Made by a program: the position numbers and the translations under genes
The notes under the pieces: model-generated
Told to the model about the DNA's origin: nothing
Database searches by the model: none
The model's input: only the letters and a program-made list of their open reading frames with translations
Source of the DNA: Halorubrum sp. BV1
GTDB lineage: Archaea > Halobacteriota > Halobacteria > Halobacteriales > Haloferacaceae
Direction: 5' to 3'
DNA: 64,000 bases
Assembly (NCBI RefSeq): GCF_000746205.1
Contig: NZ_JQKV01000002.1
Coordinates: 620,001-684,000, forward strand
Shown here: in pieces, positions 1-8,139 of the stretch
How the letters are laid out: the number at the start of each line of letters is the position of its first letter
Numbering within the stretch: position 1 is the first letter of the stretch

Positions 1-178
1 GCCCCGTGACGCTGGTCCGAAGCGATTCGAACGATCGCAGCTGATCGGCTGTTTCAACGGCTCCAAGTCGTTTCTCGGTGCGGTCACGACGGACGGGTCG
101 CAGTCGACGTGACGTACGCTTCCCGTTCGACGTGACGCACGCCTCTCAAACGCCGGTGCCAAATCGGGGGGCCGGATA
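1..178. other. Window edge with no recognisable gene
   Basis: I see no convincing coding region here on either strand. It contains an imperfect 16-17 base direct repeat, tcgacgtgacgtacgc near 103-119 and tcgacgtgacgcacgc near 128-143. It may be the downstream region of a gene lying to the left of the window. Confidence 0.4.
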
Positions 179-205
179 CGACGAAGCTACGCGTCGTCGA
201 ACAGC
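179..205. repeat. Displaced copy of the dehydratase gene 3' end
   Basis: Bases 179-205 match 276-302 with one mismatch over 27 bases. The 276-302 copy spans the last codons and stop of the minus-strand dehydratase gene plus eight bases beyond it. On the minus strand the displaced copy would read ...LFDDA-stop against LFDEA-stop in the gene. It looks like a duplicated gene terminus or the remains of a second gene copy. Confidence 0.75.
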
Positions 206-226
206 GTGAATCGAAGAATCACTGGC

Positions 227-270
227 TCGACGAGGCGTGAGCCTCGTCGAACTGCGCCTGACAGTCAGGC
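227..270. terminator. Two tandem perfect hairpins downstream of the dehydratase gene
   Basis: Bases 227-236 and 241-250 form a perfect 10-base inverted repeat with a four-base loop (gtga). Bases 256-261 and 265-270 form a second, 6-base stem with a three-base loop. Both lie just past the stop of the minus-strand gene that ends at 284. There is no T-run, so they could be a 3'-end stabiliser or attenuator rather than a classical terminator. Confidence 0.45.
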
Positions 271-283
271 GAGCCCGACGAAG

Positions 284-1519
284 CTACGCTTCGTCGAACA
301 GCTCCTCGCCGTCTGCGAGGTGGGCGTCGACGGCGTCGAGGTCCAGCGTCACCCCGAGCCCCGGCTCCTCGGGGATCGGCATGTATCCGTCCTGGATGAG
401 GTCGTCCTCCTCGACGAGGTCCTCCCACCAGCCGAGTTCGTAGGAGTGGTACTCGACGGCCAGCGAGTTGGGGATCGCCGCGCCGACGTGTGCGGACGCC
501 AGTGTCCCGATCGGCGAGGAGACGTTGTGCATCGCCACCGGGACGTAAAACATGTCCGCGAGCGTCGCGATCTTCGCCGTTTCGCGCATGCCGCCGACCT
601 TCGGAACGTCCGGGGCGACGATGTCGACGGCCTGTTCCGTGAGCAATCGCCGTTGACCGTGAGTCCGGTAGACGTTCTCGCCGACGGCGATGGGCGTCCC
701 GGTCGACTGGGTGACCTCGCGCTGGACGTCGTGGTTCTCCGGAGGAACCGGGTCTTCCAACCACCAGACGTCGTACCGTTCGAGCCGACGCGCCAGCCGC
801 TTGGCGCTGCCGGCCGTGAACGCCCAGTGGCAGTCGAAGGCCACGTCGGCCTTATCGCCGACGCGGTCTGTCACCTTCTCGACGATCTCGGCTTTATGCT
901 CGATCTCGGGACCGCGAAGGTGGCGGTTCGCGCGGTCCTTCTCGTGGCCCGACGGGACGTCGAGGTCGAACTTCAGCGCGTCGTAGCCGAGATCGTCGAC
1001 GACCCGTTCCGCCTCGTCCGCACAGGCGTCCGGGTCGGCCTCGTCCTCTGTGTGACAGTCACAGTACGTCCGGACCTCGTCGCGGTACTTGCCGCCCAGC
1101 AGTTGGTAGGCGGGAACGTCGAGGATCTTCCCGGCGACATCGTGGAGCGCCAGTTCGATACCGGAGATCGCAGCGATGTCTTTGCCCGCGATCGATCCCT
1201 CGCCGGACATCTTCTGTACCATGTGTTCGTAGAGCCGGTCGATGTCGAGGGGATTTTCGCCGACGACGAACGGCTTCAACCGTTCGATTATCTCCGGGAT
1301 AGCACCGCCCCAGTACGCCTCGCCGTCGCCGACGCGCCCGTCGTCCGTGTACACGCGAACGAGCGTCCACGGATAGTTGCCGTCCACGATCACCGTTTGT
1401 ACGTCTGTGATCTCCACGTCGTGTCCCTCGCTGCGGGGGCGAGAGAGGCCCATCGTCTCCGCCGAGAGGTCGCGCATGGTGTACTCCGCGTTTGGATCCC
1501 GAAGATGCTCATAGCTCAT
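284..1519 (-). CDS. xacD: Xylonate dehydratase-like enolase-superfamily enzyme
   Basis: This 411-residue protein belongs to the mandelate racemase/muconate lactonizing branch of the enolase superfamily, whose members dehydrate sugar acids by removing a proton alpha to the carboxylate. Visible active-site features are a K-x-D motif (K183), probable Mg ligands D229, E255 and E281, and a late His (H331 in AMHNVSSP). Its length and its N-terminal DPNAEYTMRDLSAE segment resemble the haloarchaeal xylonate dehydratase XacD as I remember it. The gene is divergent from a xylose-dehydrogenase-like gene, which fits D-xylose or L-arabinose oxidation to 2-keto-3-deoxypentonate. A TATA-like CCATTTTAG lies about 30 bases before the start. 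Other aldonate substrates, such as gluconate or galactonate, cannot be excluded. Confidence 0.75.
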   Translation of the reverse strand: MSYEHLRDPNAEYTMRDLSAETMGLSRPRSEGHDVEITDVQTVIVDGNYPWTLVRVYTDDGRVGDGEAYWGGAIPEIIERLKPFVVGENPLDIDRLYEHMVQKMSGEGSIAGKDIAAISGIELALHDVAGKILDVPAYQLLGGKYRDEVRTYCDCHTEDEADPDACADEAERVVDDLGYDALKFDLDVPSGHEKDRANRHLRGPEIEHKAEIVEKVTDRVGDKADVAFDCHWAFTAGSAKRLARRLERYDVWWLEDPVPPENHDVQREVTQSTGTPIAVGENVYRTHGQRRLLTEQAVDIVAPDVPKVGGMRETAKIATLADMFYVPVAMHNVSSPIGTLASAHVGAAIPNSLAVEYHSYELGWWEDLVEEDDLIQDGYMPIPEEPGLGVTLDLDAVDAHLADGEELFDEA

Positions 1520-1765
1520 GGATCAACGGCAGTTCGGAGAGTGCCACTAAAATGGTTCCGGAGGTGACGCGGGCGGACAGGACCAATTCGGTGGGTCGTA
1601 TTCGCCGACGGCCGCGGAAACCACATCCTCGGTGTCCGACGCGGTCGGCGACGCGGATGGAGAGCGGATGACCGAACGAGCGTCGATCGACGACCGCGTG
1701 TGCGAACGACTGAGTCCGCCCGGGAGGTGGGAACGCTTTTGTGGTCGAGCGCCGATCGAATCGAC

Positions 1766-2839
1766 ATGTCTCCGAACACGCTGTTCAGGGAGTACGAGTC
1801 TCGCGACTGGCAGACGGCGACCGACGGGACGGTCCGCTATGCGCTCATCGGCCTCGGCTGGTGGACGACCGACGTCGCGATCCCGGCGATCGAAGAGTCG
1901 ACGTTCTGTGAGACCACCGTGTTGGTCAGTAGTTCGGCCGAGAAAGCGACGCGTCTCGCGGACGAAAACGACGTTGAGCGGGCGATCACCTACGAGCAGT
2001 ACCACGACGGAGTCGCCGCCGACGAGTACGACGCGGTGTACGTGGCGACCCCGAATGCGTACCACCTCGACTACGCCGAGACCGCCGCGGAACTCGGCAA
2101 GGGCGTCCTCTGTGAGAAGCCGATGGAGGCGTCGGTCGAACGAGCCGAGCGGCTCGTCGAGGCGTGCGAGCGCCACGACGCCCCGTTGATGGTGGCCTAT
2201 CGGATGCAGACGGACCCGTTCGTTCGGATCGCGAAGTCGCTTCTCGACGACGGCGTCATCGGCGACCCGGTTCAGGTATACGGCGACAACACGCAGCCGT
2301 TACTCGAGATGATCCCCGACGAGGACCAGTGGCGGATCGACCCGGATCTCACCGGCTACGGTACCTCTGTGATGGATCTTGGGATTTACTCCATCAACAC
2401 GACACGGTTCCTGCTCGACCGCGAGCCGACCGAGGTACAGGCGAGCATGGCGTCGACGCATCCGCCGTTCGATAGGGTCGATGACGAGCGGTCGTCGTTC
2501 CTCCTCGCATTCGAGGATGACATCCAGTTCATCTCGACGGCCTCCCAGGGGGCTCACGAGGACACGCAGTTGAAGATCACGGGCACCGAGGGACAGATCG
2601 AGTTGCGGCCGGCGTTCCACGGCGAGGTGGAACTGCGCGTCGAGGCCGGCGATCTCTCGGTCGAGATGGCACACGCGACTGCGGATGAGGTCGACGAGAT
2701 GTGCGAGGAGTTCGACTACTTCGCCGATCGCCTTCTCACCGGGGCGGAGATCGGTCCAGACGGTCGCCACGGGCTCCGGGATATGGAGATCATCGAGGCA
2801 ATTCACGAGGCGGCGGAGGAACGCGGACTCCCGCTTTGA
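1766..2839 (+). CDS. xdh: D-xylose 1-dehydrogenase-like Gfo/Idh/MocA oxidoreductase
   Basis: This 357-residue NAD(P)-dependent oxidoreductase has an N-terminal Rossmann segment YALIGLGWWT (about residues 25-34) and the family CEKPM motif near residue 118, followed by the C-terminal substrate domain. The start MSPNTLFREYESRDWQTA resembles haloarchaeal D-xylose dehydrogenase, which makes xylono-lactone with NADP. I chose ATG 1766 over the upstream start at 1700 because the homology begins there and a TATA-like cgcttttgtg lies 28 bases upstream, implying a leaderless mRNA. It is divergent from the xylonate-dehydratase-like gene, so the pair covers the oxidation and dehydration steps. No lactonase of the xylose-specific type sits beside it; the SMP-30 lactonase at 16.6 kb could serve. 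Confidence 0.75.
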   Translation: MSPNTLFREYESRDWQTATDGTVRYALIGLGWWTTDVAIPAIEESTFCETTVLVSSSAEKATRLADENDVERAITYEQYHDGVAADEYDAVYVATPNAYHLDYAETAAELGKGVLCEKPMEASVERAERLVEACERHDAPLMVAYRMQTDPFVRIAKSLLDDGVIGDPVQVYGDNTQPLLEMIPDEDQWRIDPDLTGYGTSVMDLGIYSINTTRFLLDREPTEVQASMASTHPPFDRVDDERSSFLLAFEDDIQFISTASQGAHEDTQLKITGTEGQIELRPAFHGEVELRVEAGDLSVEMAHATADEVDEMCEEFDYFADRLLTGAEIGPDGRHGLRDMEIIEAIHEAAEERGLPL

Positions 2840-2885
2840 ACCGGCAGCCAGTGAGAGACGGGCCAGACGGCGGCGACCGGTCCCG

Positions 2886-3647
2886 CTAGGTCGTGTCGAC
2901 GTCCGCAGCCAGCGACGACAGGTGCTCGGTGAACAGACCGGCTTCGACGCCGAGGGTCACGTACTGGACGCCGGCGTCGATCCAGCGGTTCGCGATCGCA
3001 GGCGTGTCGGCGAACGCGCCGACCGCGACGCCGGCCTCGGCGGCACGCTCACAGACGTCTTCCATCAGTTCCTCGACCCGCTCGTGAGTCACTTGGCCGG
3101 GGATCCCGAGCGACTGTGAGAGGTCGTAGGGGCCGAGAAAGACGGCGTCGATTCCGTCGACGCCGAGAATGTCCTCGATGTTCTCGACTCCGCGTTCTCC
3201 CTCAACTTGGACGATGAGGACGACGTCCTCGTTTTGATCTTCGGTGTACGTGTCGCTACCCCAGTAGTCGCCGGCTCGGACGTACTGCGAGAGCCCGCGG
3301 CTCCCAAGCGGGTCGAACCGGGCGGCGTCGACGGCGGCCCGAGCGTCGGCCTCCGTTTCGACCTGTGGGACTTGAACGCCGGCCGAACCGATATCGAGCG
3401 CCCGTTGGATCTCGGCTTCCTCGTTCGAGCGGACGCGGACTATCGGGGCGACGCCGCGGTTCTGTGCGGCCGCGGCAAGTTCGAGGGTGGTCTCGGCGCC
3501 GAGCGGTCCGTGCTCTTGATCGTAGACAATGAAGTCCATGCCCGCGACCCCGATCATTTCGGAGACCATCGCCGAGTCGAGCAGCTGGAAGGTGCCGACA
3601 ACGGTCTCGCCGTTCAAGAGACGGTCGCGGAAAGTCGTGTTCGCCAT
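2886..3647 (-). CDS. HpcH/HpaI-family aldolase (2-keto-3-deoxy sugar acid aldolase)
   Basis: This 253-residue protein belongs to the class II, metal-dependent HpcH/HpaI aldolase family, which includes 2-keto-3-deoxy-L-rhamnonate aldolase (RhmA) and 4-hydroxy-2-oxoheptanedioate aldolase. The family motif around the catalytic His appears as YDQEHGPLG (about residues 42-50), with a metal-ligand Glu in VQVEGERGVENI and an Asp in FLGPYDLSQSLG. Such enzymes split 2-keto-3-deoxy acids into pyruvate and an aldehyde. Placed beside xylose oxidation genes, it could cleave 2-keto-3-deoxypentonate to pyruvate and glycolaldehyde (Dahms-type route) or act on deoxyhexonates. A TATA-like palindrome (aaagcttt, 3672-3679) lies about 27 bases before the ATG. 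Confidence 0.75.
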   Translation of the reverse strand: MANTTFRDRLLNGETVVGTFQLLDSAMVSEMIGVAGMDFIVYDQEHGPLGAETTLELAAAAQNRGVAPIVRVRSNEEAEIQRALDIGSAGVQVPQVETEADARAAVDAARFDPLGSRGLSQYVRAGDYWGSDTYTEDQNEDVVLIVQVEGERGVENIEDILGVDGIDAVFLGPYDLSQSLGIPGQVTHERVEELMEDVCERAAEAGVAVGAFADTPAIANRWIDAGVQYVTLGVEAGLFTEHLSSLAADVDTT

Positions 3648-3718
3648 AGTCGGGGATGTTTGGGGCCCTACAAAGCTTTTGTTGTCGATCCACCTTACCC
3701 GGTGAGATCGGCCGGCCG

Positions 3719-4675
3719 TTACCGGGCGATTCCGCCGGTTCCGTTCTCTAACACTCGGTCGACTTCGTCGGGTGTGACGACAGCGAGATCGCCCTCGATG
3801 GTGCGCTTGAGCGCGGCGGTCGCTGCCGCGTACGAGAGCGCGCTGGAGACGCCATCACCAGCGATGCGTCGAGCGAGATAGCCGCCGACGAACGCGTCAC
3901 CGGTTCCGATGGCGTCGACGGTGTCGGTTTCGAAGGCTGGCTGTTCGACGACCGTCCCGCCGTGGGTCGCGAGCGCTCCGTTCTCGCCGCGAGTGATGAT
4001 GACCGTCTCGAAATCGAAGTCCGCGGCTACTGCGGTGGCGATTTGGCGCGCCGACCCCTTTCGATCGAGGACGGCGTTGACGTCGCGCTCGGCCGCGATG
4101 AGGACATCAACGTCGGGGAAGAGCGATTCGCAGTGACGTTTGGCCTCGGCCGTCGACCAGAGCTTCGAACGGTAGTTGAGGTCGAACGCCGTCGTCGTGC
4201 CGGCCCGCTTTGCGTCGGCCAACAGCGTCGCCGTCGTCTCCGCAAGCGTCGACGAGAGCGCGGGCGTGATCCCGCTCGTATAAAATACGTCCGCGGTACG
4301 GATCGCGTCCCGATCGAGTTCGCCCGGTCTGGCCGTCGTGATCGCCGCGTCGGCACGGTCGTAAATAACCGTGGTCTCCCTGGGGGCGGAGCCTCGCTCG
4401 ATGTAGTACGCACCCTGCCGCGCCCCGTCGGCCCACGCGACACGCGGTTCGACGCCGTGTTGTCTGACCTCGTTCGTGACCCGACGTCCGAGCGGGGAGT
4501 CGGGGAGCTTCGAGAGCCACACCGACGACGCGCCGAGCCGGGAAGCGGCGATGGCGACGTTGCTTTCAGCGCCGGCCGTCCGGAACTCCAACGAGGTCGC
4601 GGTCTCCAACCGTTCTCCGGCCGGCGGGTTCAAGCGGAGCATCGTTTCGCCGAAGGTAACGAGCCCGCCCGTCAT
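3719..4675 (-). CDS. kdgK: 2-keto-3-deoxygluconate (KDG) kinase, PfkB family
   Basis: This 318-residue PfkB/ribokinase-family sugar kinase has the first family signature region around TAGAESNVAIAASRLG (about 33-48) and the second around DAIGTGDAFVGGYLARR near the C-terminus, with the catalytic Asp in GTGDAF. The segment FDLNYRSKLWS is typical of archaeal KDG kinases. KDG kinase phosphorylates 2-keto-3-deoxygluconate to KDPG in the semi-phosphorylated Entner-Doudoroff pathway. The start overlaps the end of the KDPG aldolase gene by four bases (ATGA), so the two are translationally coupled and act in sequence. In this island the KDG could come from mannonate through the UxuA homologue at 17.5-18.5 kb or from gluconate/galactonate. 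Confidence 0.85.
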   Translation of the reverse strand: MTGGLVTFGETMLRLNPPAGERLETATSLEFRTAGAESNVAIAASRLGASSVWLSKLPDSPLGRRVTNEVRQHGVEPRVAWADGARQGAYYIERGSAPRETTVIYDRADAAITTARPGELDRDAIRTADVFYTSGITPALSSTLAETTATLLADAKRAGTTTAFDLNYRSKLWSTAEAKRHCESLFPDVDVLIAAERDVNAVLDRKGSARQIATAVAADFDFETVIITRGENGALATHGGTVVEQPAFETDTVDAIGTGDAFVGGYLARRIAGDGVSSALSYAAATAALKRTIEGDLAVVTPDEVDRVLENGTGGIAR

Positions 4676-5310
4676 CTATGCGCCTCTGCCAGTGTCGTGA
4701 ACTCGCTCGCTGCCGCAGTCAGAGCGGCGAAATCCCCGTCGTCTATCGCCTCGCTGTCGACGATTGCGCTGCCGACGCCGAGGGCGACGGCGCCGGCTTC
4801 GAAGAACGCCGCCGCGTTGTCCAGCGAGACCCCACCTGTTGGAATGAGTGGAACCTGGGGGAGCGGCCCGTTGATCGCGCTCACCTGCTCTGGACCCGCG
4901 CTTGAGGCGGGGAATAACTTGCAGAAATCGGCACCCGCCTCCGTCGCTTTGAGCGCTTCCGTCGGCGTCATCACGCCGCTCGCGATCGGCGTCCCGTACC
5001 GGTTACACGTTTCGATGACGTCTGTATCGACCGTCGGTGTGACGACGAACTCCGCCCCGGCTAGCTGAACTGCCCGCGCGGTTTCGGCATCCAGAACGGT
5101 TCCTGCACCGATGCTGACATCGGAGTGCTCGGCGGACATCTGTCGGATCAGTTCGACTGCACCGGGTGTATTGGCTGTTATTTCGATTGCATCGACACCA
5201 CCCGCCGCAATCGCGCTGACAACCTCGCTGCACACGTCCGGTTCGATCCCGCGAATGATCGCGACGATACCTGTCTTTTCGATACGCTTGCGCGCGGCAA
5301 CTCCGCTCAT
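4672..5310 (-). CDS. eda: 2-keto-3-deoxy-6-phosphogluconate (KDPG) aldolase, Eda type
   Basis: This 212-residue bacterial-type KDPG/KHG aldolase (class I, Schiff base) has its lysine in the DFCKLFPAS motif near residue 130, the GAGTVLD segment near 70, and a PTGGV phosphate-binding loop near 155. It splits KDPG into pyruvate and glyceraldehyde 3-phosphate. It is the first gene of a minus-strand pair with KDG kinase. A TATA-like ttatgtatg lies about 29 bases before the ATG. Galactonate-derived KDPGal is an alternative substrate. Confidence 0.87.
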   Translation of the reverse strand: MSGVAARKRIEKTGIVAIIRGIEPDVCSEVVSAIAAGGVDAIEITANTPGAVELIRQMSAEHSDVSIGAGTVLDAETARAVQLAGAEFVVTPTVDTDVIETCNRYGTPIASGVMTPTEALKATEAGADFCKLFPASSAGPEQVSAINGPLPQVPLIPTGGVSLDNAAAFFEAGAVALGVGSAIVDSEAIDDGDFAALTAAASEFTTLAEAHR

Positions 5311-5463
5311 TTCTCTACGTATCTACACCGTGTGATCATACATAACGTCGGTGATGCGAACACGACCCAATCGAGTCCGCCGTTGCAGTGGGTCCGTATC
5401 GGCCCTCCTCTGCCGATGGTGTCTGCGATGGCCTTACCCACAGTACCGACCGGCCGAGTACGT

Positions 5464-5721
5464 TCACTCGTCGGCCCGTTCGTATTCGATCTCCGTTTCC
5501 GGACCGATCCGCCGACCGCCATCGACCACGCGCACGGTCAGTGTGACCTGCGTCGTCCGGCCGCACCCGTTCGAGACCACCACCAACCACTCGTCTCCGA
5601 CCGCGACCGGGCCGGCCTTCGACCGGCGGAGGTACTGCATGTACGCAGTCGTGCGTAACTTCTCGGCGACGGTCGCATCGCCGGTGTGCGCAAGTAGCAC
5701 TCGGTCGGCGTCGGCGGTCAT
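5464..5721 (-). CDS. Small conserved-looking protein of unknown function
   Basis: An 85-residue protein with haloarchaeal composition that I do not recognise. It starts MTADADRVLLAHTGDA and contains a beta-rich stretch, EWLVVVSNGCGRTTQVTLTV, followed by a GGRRIGPETEIEYERADE-type tail. There are no membrane segments and a single Cys. A TATA-like gatacatttt lies 27 bases before the ATG, supporting a real leaderless gene. It lies between the KDPG aldolase gene and a Gfo/Idh oxidoreductase gene on the same strand, with about 60 bases to the latter, but nothing shows a metabolic role. Confidence 0.55.
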   Translation of the reverse strand: MTADADRVLLAHTGDATVAEKLRTTAYMQYLRRSKAGPVAVGDEWLVVVSNGCGRTTQVTLTVRVVDGGRRIGPETEIEYERADE

Positions 5722-5781
5722 ACGGACAGGAGACGCCGAACCAAAATGTATCTTTGTCGCCCGCTTGCGCGGACGACGACC

Positions 5782-6879
5782 TCACCACGACGTGACAGTC
5801 ACGTCCCGCAGCGGCCGAGCGAGCGGGACTGACACCTGTCCGTCGGTGTAGTGTGAGACGTAGAAGCCGATGATGATCTCCAGCGAGCGAGTCGCTTCCT
5901 CGCCCGTCGAAGGGTTCTCGACGGTCCCGTCTAGGACACCGACGGCGTCGGCGGCGGCGTTGGCAAAGGCGTCGCGATAGTCCTCGTCCCACGTCCACGC
6001 ACCCTCGATCTCGGGGAGGTCGTCTTCAACGTGGGTGCCGTCGTCGAGCCGCCAGTACCGCCATTCCCCGTCGTCGTTGTTCAGGTAGAGTTTACCCTCG
6101 CTGCCGATGAACTGGAGCGTCATCGACGAGGCCTCCCGGGGGATGGTACAGTCGATGGTGACGAAACTCCCGTCGTCCATCACCACGAACCCGCCGCCGC
6201 CGGCGTCGTCGACCCGTTCTTCGGCTTCGAGAGAGTCGACCGCCTCGTTCTCGCCGGTGATGTAGCCGGAGACCCGTTCTGCACGGGCGTCAAGCAGGTA
6301 CACCAGTGTATCAAGCAGGTGCGTGGAGTTGCGCAACAGTTCCATCCGGAACTGCGTGGCGACGGAGTGGATCTCACCCAACAGGTCCTCGCTCTGGATA
6401 CGTTCCCTGAGCTGCTGGAGCTTCGTCGTGAACCGGAAGGAGTGGTTTATCAACAGCTCCGTGTCCGTCTCGTCGCAGACGTCGACCATCTCCTCGGCGT
6501 CGGTGACCGACGACGCGATGGGCTTTTCACACCAGATCAGTCCGGGGTCGGCCGCTGACTCGGCGGCGGCGATAACGTGGTCTGCATGGAGATACGACGG
6601 CGTACAGACGGAGACGATATCGAGATCCTCCGCGGCGAGCATCGACTCGTGGCCGACGTATCGGCGATCGGGTGGTATCTCCCACGCTTCACCGAACCGT
6701 TCGAGTTTGGTCTCGTCGACGTCGGCGACAGCCACCAGTTCGACGTCGTCGGTGGCCTGGTACCCGCCGGCGTGACTAGCCTTGACCTTTTTTTCGCCGA
6801 TATCCTCCTCGTCATGCATTCCGAGGATCCCCATCCCAGCGATACCGCCCGTTCCGATGATGCCGGCTCTGTAGGTCAT
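5782..6879 (-). CDS. Gfo/Idh/MocA-family sugar oxidoreductase
   Basis: A 365-residue NAD(P)-dependent dehydrogenase: Rossmann motif AGIIGTGGIAGMG at residues 5-17, the CEKPI family motif near residue 115, then the C-terminal alpha/beta domain. I start at ATG 6879 (MTYRAGIIG) because the upstream extension is out of character and overlaps the next gene. The start lies one base beyond the stop of the upstream dehydratase gene, so the two form a tight operon. The family oxidises or reduces sugar hydroxyls (myo-inositol, deoxyhexoses, fructuronate-like acids). The context suggests oxidation of a sugar or reduction of a uronate; the substrate cannot be read from the sequence. Confidence 0.75.
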   Translation of the reverse strand: MTYRAGIIGTGGIAGMGILGMHDEEDIGEKKVKASHAGGYQATDDVELVAVADVDETKLERFGEAWEIPPDRRYVGHESMLAAEDLDIVSVCTPSYLHADHVIAAAESAADPGLIWCEKPIASSVTDAEEMVDVCDETDTELLINHSFRFTTKLQQLRERIQSEDLLGEIHSVATQFRMELLRNSTHLLDTLVYLLDARAERVSGYITGENEAVDSLEAEERVDDAGGGGFVVMDDGSFVTIDCTIPREASSMTLQFIGSEGKLYLNNDDGEWRYWRLDDGTHVEDDLPEIEGAWTWDEDYRDAFANAAADAVGVLDGTVENPSTGEEATRSLEIIIGFYVSHYTDGQVSVPLARPLRDVTVTSW

Positions 6880-6880
6880 C

Positions 6881-8056
6881 TCAGTTGTAGGTGTGGACGC
6901 TTCCGGTCGTGTTGTCTTCGATGTACTCCCAGTCGTAGTCGACGCCCAGCCCCGGCCCGTCGGGCACCTCCACCATCCCATCGTCGTCGACGGTGTCGAG
7001 CATATCCGAGTAGCCCCCCTTGTACACCGGCGGCTGGGTGTTCGGGCAGTCGGGGTGAACCAAGGCGAGTTCGTAGTAGTTCGTGTTGCGAATTGCCGCG
7101 ATACAGTGACGCTGGGCCGGCCCCGGCGCGTGGAACTCCACGTCCAGTCCGAACCCTTCTGCCACCTTCGCCCGTTTCATCGCGCCGGTAATTCCGCCGT
7201 CGTACTCCGGGTCCGCGCGCAGGAAGTCCGTCGACTCGTTGGCCACGAAGTCCGTCGCAGGCTCCAGTCCCCGGACGTGCTCGGTCTGGAGGATGGGTGT
7301 GTCGAGGGCCTGTCTGAGTTTGCGGTGGCCGTGCTGTGAGATGCCGCCGTCCCGGTAGGGGTCCTCGTACCAAAAGAAGCCCTCCTCGTCGAGCGCGCGT
7401 CCGAGCGTCAGGGCGTCTGCGTAGGTCTCCAGTTCGCAGGCGGGGTCGTGCATCAGGTCCATTTCGTCGCCGACCCGCTCGCCGACTGCGTGGACGGCTG
7501 CGACCTCCCGATCGAGGTCACGGGACCCCTCGCTACCGCCCCAGCCGTGGATTTTGAAGCCGCCGTACCCCATGTCGAGACACTCCTCGGCGAAGTCCGC
7601 GAAGGCTTCGGGTGTGTCGAGCCCGCCGTTCTCGTCCCCATGGTAGGTCGATGCGTAGGCGGGGAACCGCGTCCGGTAGGTGCCGAGTAGTTCGTGGATT
7701 GGTGCGTCGTACTTCTTGCCGGCGTAATCCCACAGGGCGATGTCGATGGGACCGATCCCCATCCGGTCGTACTTCCTCATCGCACGTTTCATCTCGCTCC
7801 AGTGACGCTCTCGTTCGAGCGGGTTCTTGCCGACGAGGTAATCGGCGAACGTGTTGATCTGCGCTGCACCGGGCGAGTTACCGCCGACGTACTCCCCGGT
7901 GATTCCGTCGTCAGTGTGTATCTTGATGCCGAATAGCTTCCGCTCAGTCACGGAGCCCGGTTCGTACACGAGGTTGAACCCGTGGTGGTCTGTCCCGACG
8001 TCTTCGATCGGGTAGGCGAACTCGGTGGACTCAATGCTGGTTATCTCTGGCGCCAT
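6881..8056 (-). CDS. Enolase-superfamily sugar acid dehydratase (rhamnonate/fuconate type candidate)
   Basis: A 391-residue member of the mandelate racemase subgroup. Active-site candidates are K168 and H170 (KIH motif), metal ligands D204, E231 (YEDPY) and E259 (QTEH), and H309 (FHAPGP). It differs clearly from the dehydratase at 284-1519, so it should have another sugar-acid substrate. I start at ATG 8056 (MAPEITSIESTEF); a TATA-like tgtttatctt lies about 28 bases upstream. It forms an operon with the Gfo/Idh gene and is divergent from an SDR and an amidohydrolase-type lactonase. That company suits dehydration of an L-deoxyhexonate to 2-keto-3-deoxy acid. Galactonate, glucarate or mandelate-like substrates remain possible. 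Confidence 0.72.
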   Translation of the reverse strand: MAPEITSIESTEFAYPIEDVGTDHHGFNLVYEPGSVTERKLFGIKIHTDDGITGEYVGGNSPGAAQINTFADYLVGKNPLERERHWSEMKRAMRKYDRMGIGPIDIALWDYAGKKYDAPIHELLGTYRTRFPAYASTYHGDENGGLDTPEAFADFAEECLDMGYGGFKIHGWGGSEGSRDLDREVAAVHAVGERVGDEMDLMHDPACELETYADALTLGRALDEEGFFWYEDPYRDGGISQHGHRKLRQALDTPILQTEHVRGLEPATDFVANESTDFLRADPEYDGGITGAMKRAKVAEGFGLDVEFHAPGPAQRHCIAAIRNTNYYELALVHPDCPNTQPPVYKGGYSDMLDTVDDDGMVEVPDGPGLGVDYDWEYIEDNTTGSVHTYN

Positions 8057-8139
8057 GACGGTGTATGTGACACGATAGAAGATAAACATAGGGCTTTTCA
8101 TCGATGGTTTCATCTCGCTGCAGTGAGTTATCGAGCGGT
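8057..8139. promoter_or_regulatory. Divergent promoter region between dehydratase and SDR genes
   Basis: An 83-base region between two divergent operons of the sugar island. The minus-strand promoter shows a clear TATA-like tgtttatctt near 8079-8088. The plus-strand promoter is weaker, with no strong AT-rich box at the expected distance from 8140. A shared regulator, possibly the IclR protein encoded at 10.7-11.4 kb, could act here, but I cannot identify an operator. Confidence 0.4.

Noticed and set aside
103..143. Direct repeat tcgacgtgacgtacgc / tcgacgtgacgcacgc as a possible operator
   Set aside because: The upstream or downstream gene on the left is outside the window and no promoter is visible, so a function cannot be supported.
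206..1567. A 453-codon plus-strand open frame opposite the dehydratase gene
   Set aside because: It mirrors the minus-strand enolase-superfamily gene, which has clear catalytic motifs; the plus-strand translation has Arg/Val-rich shadow composition.
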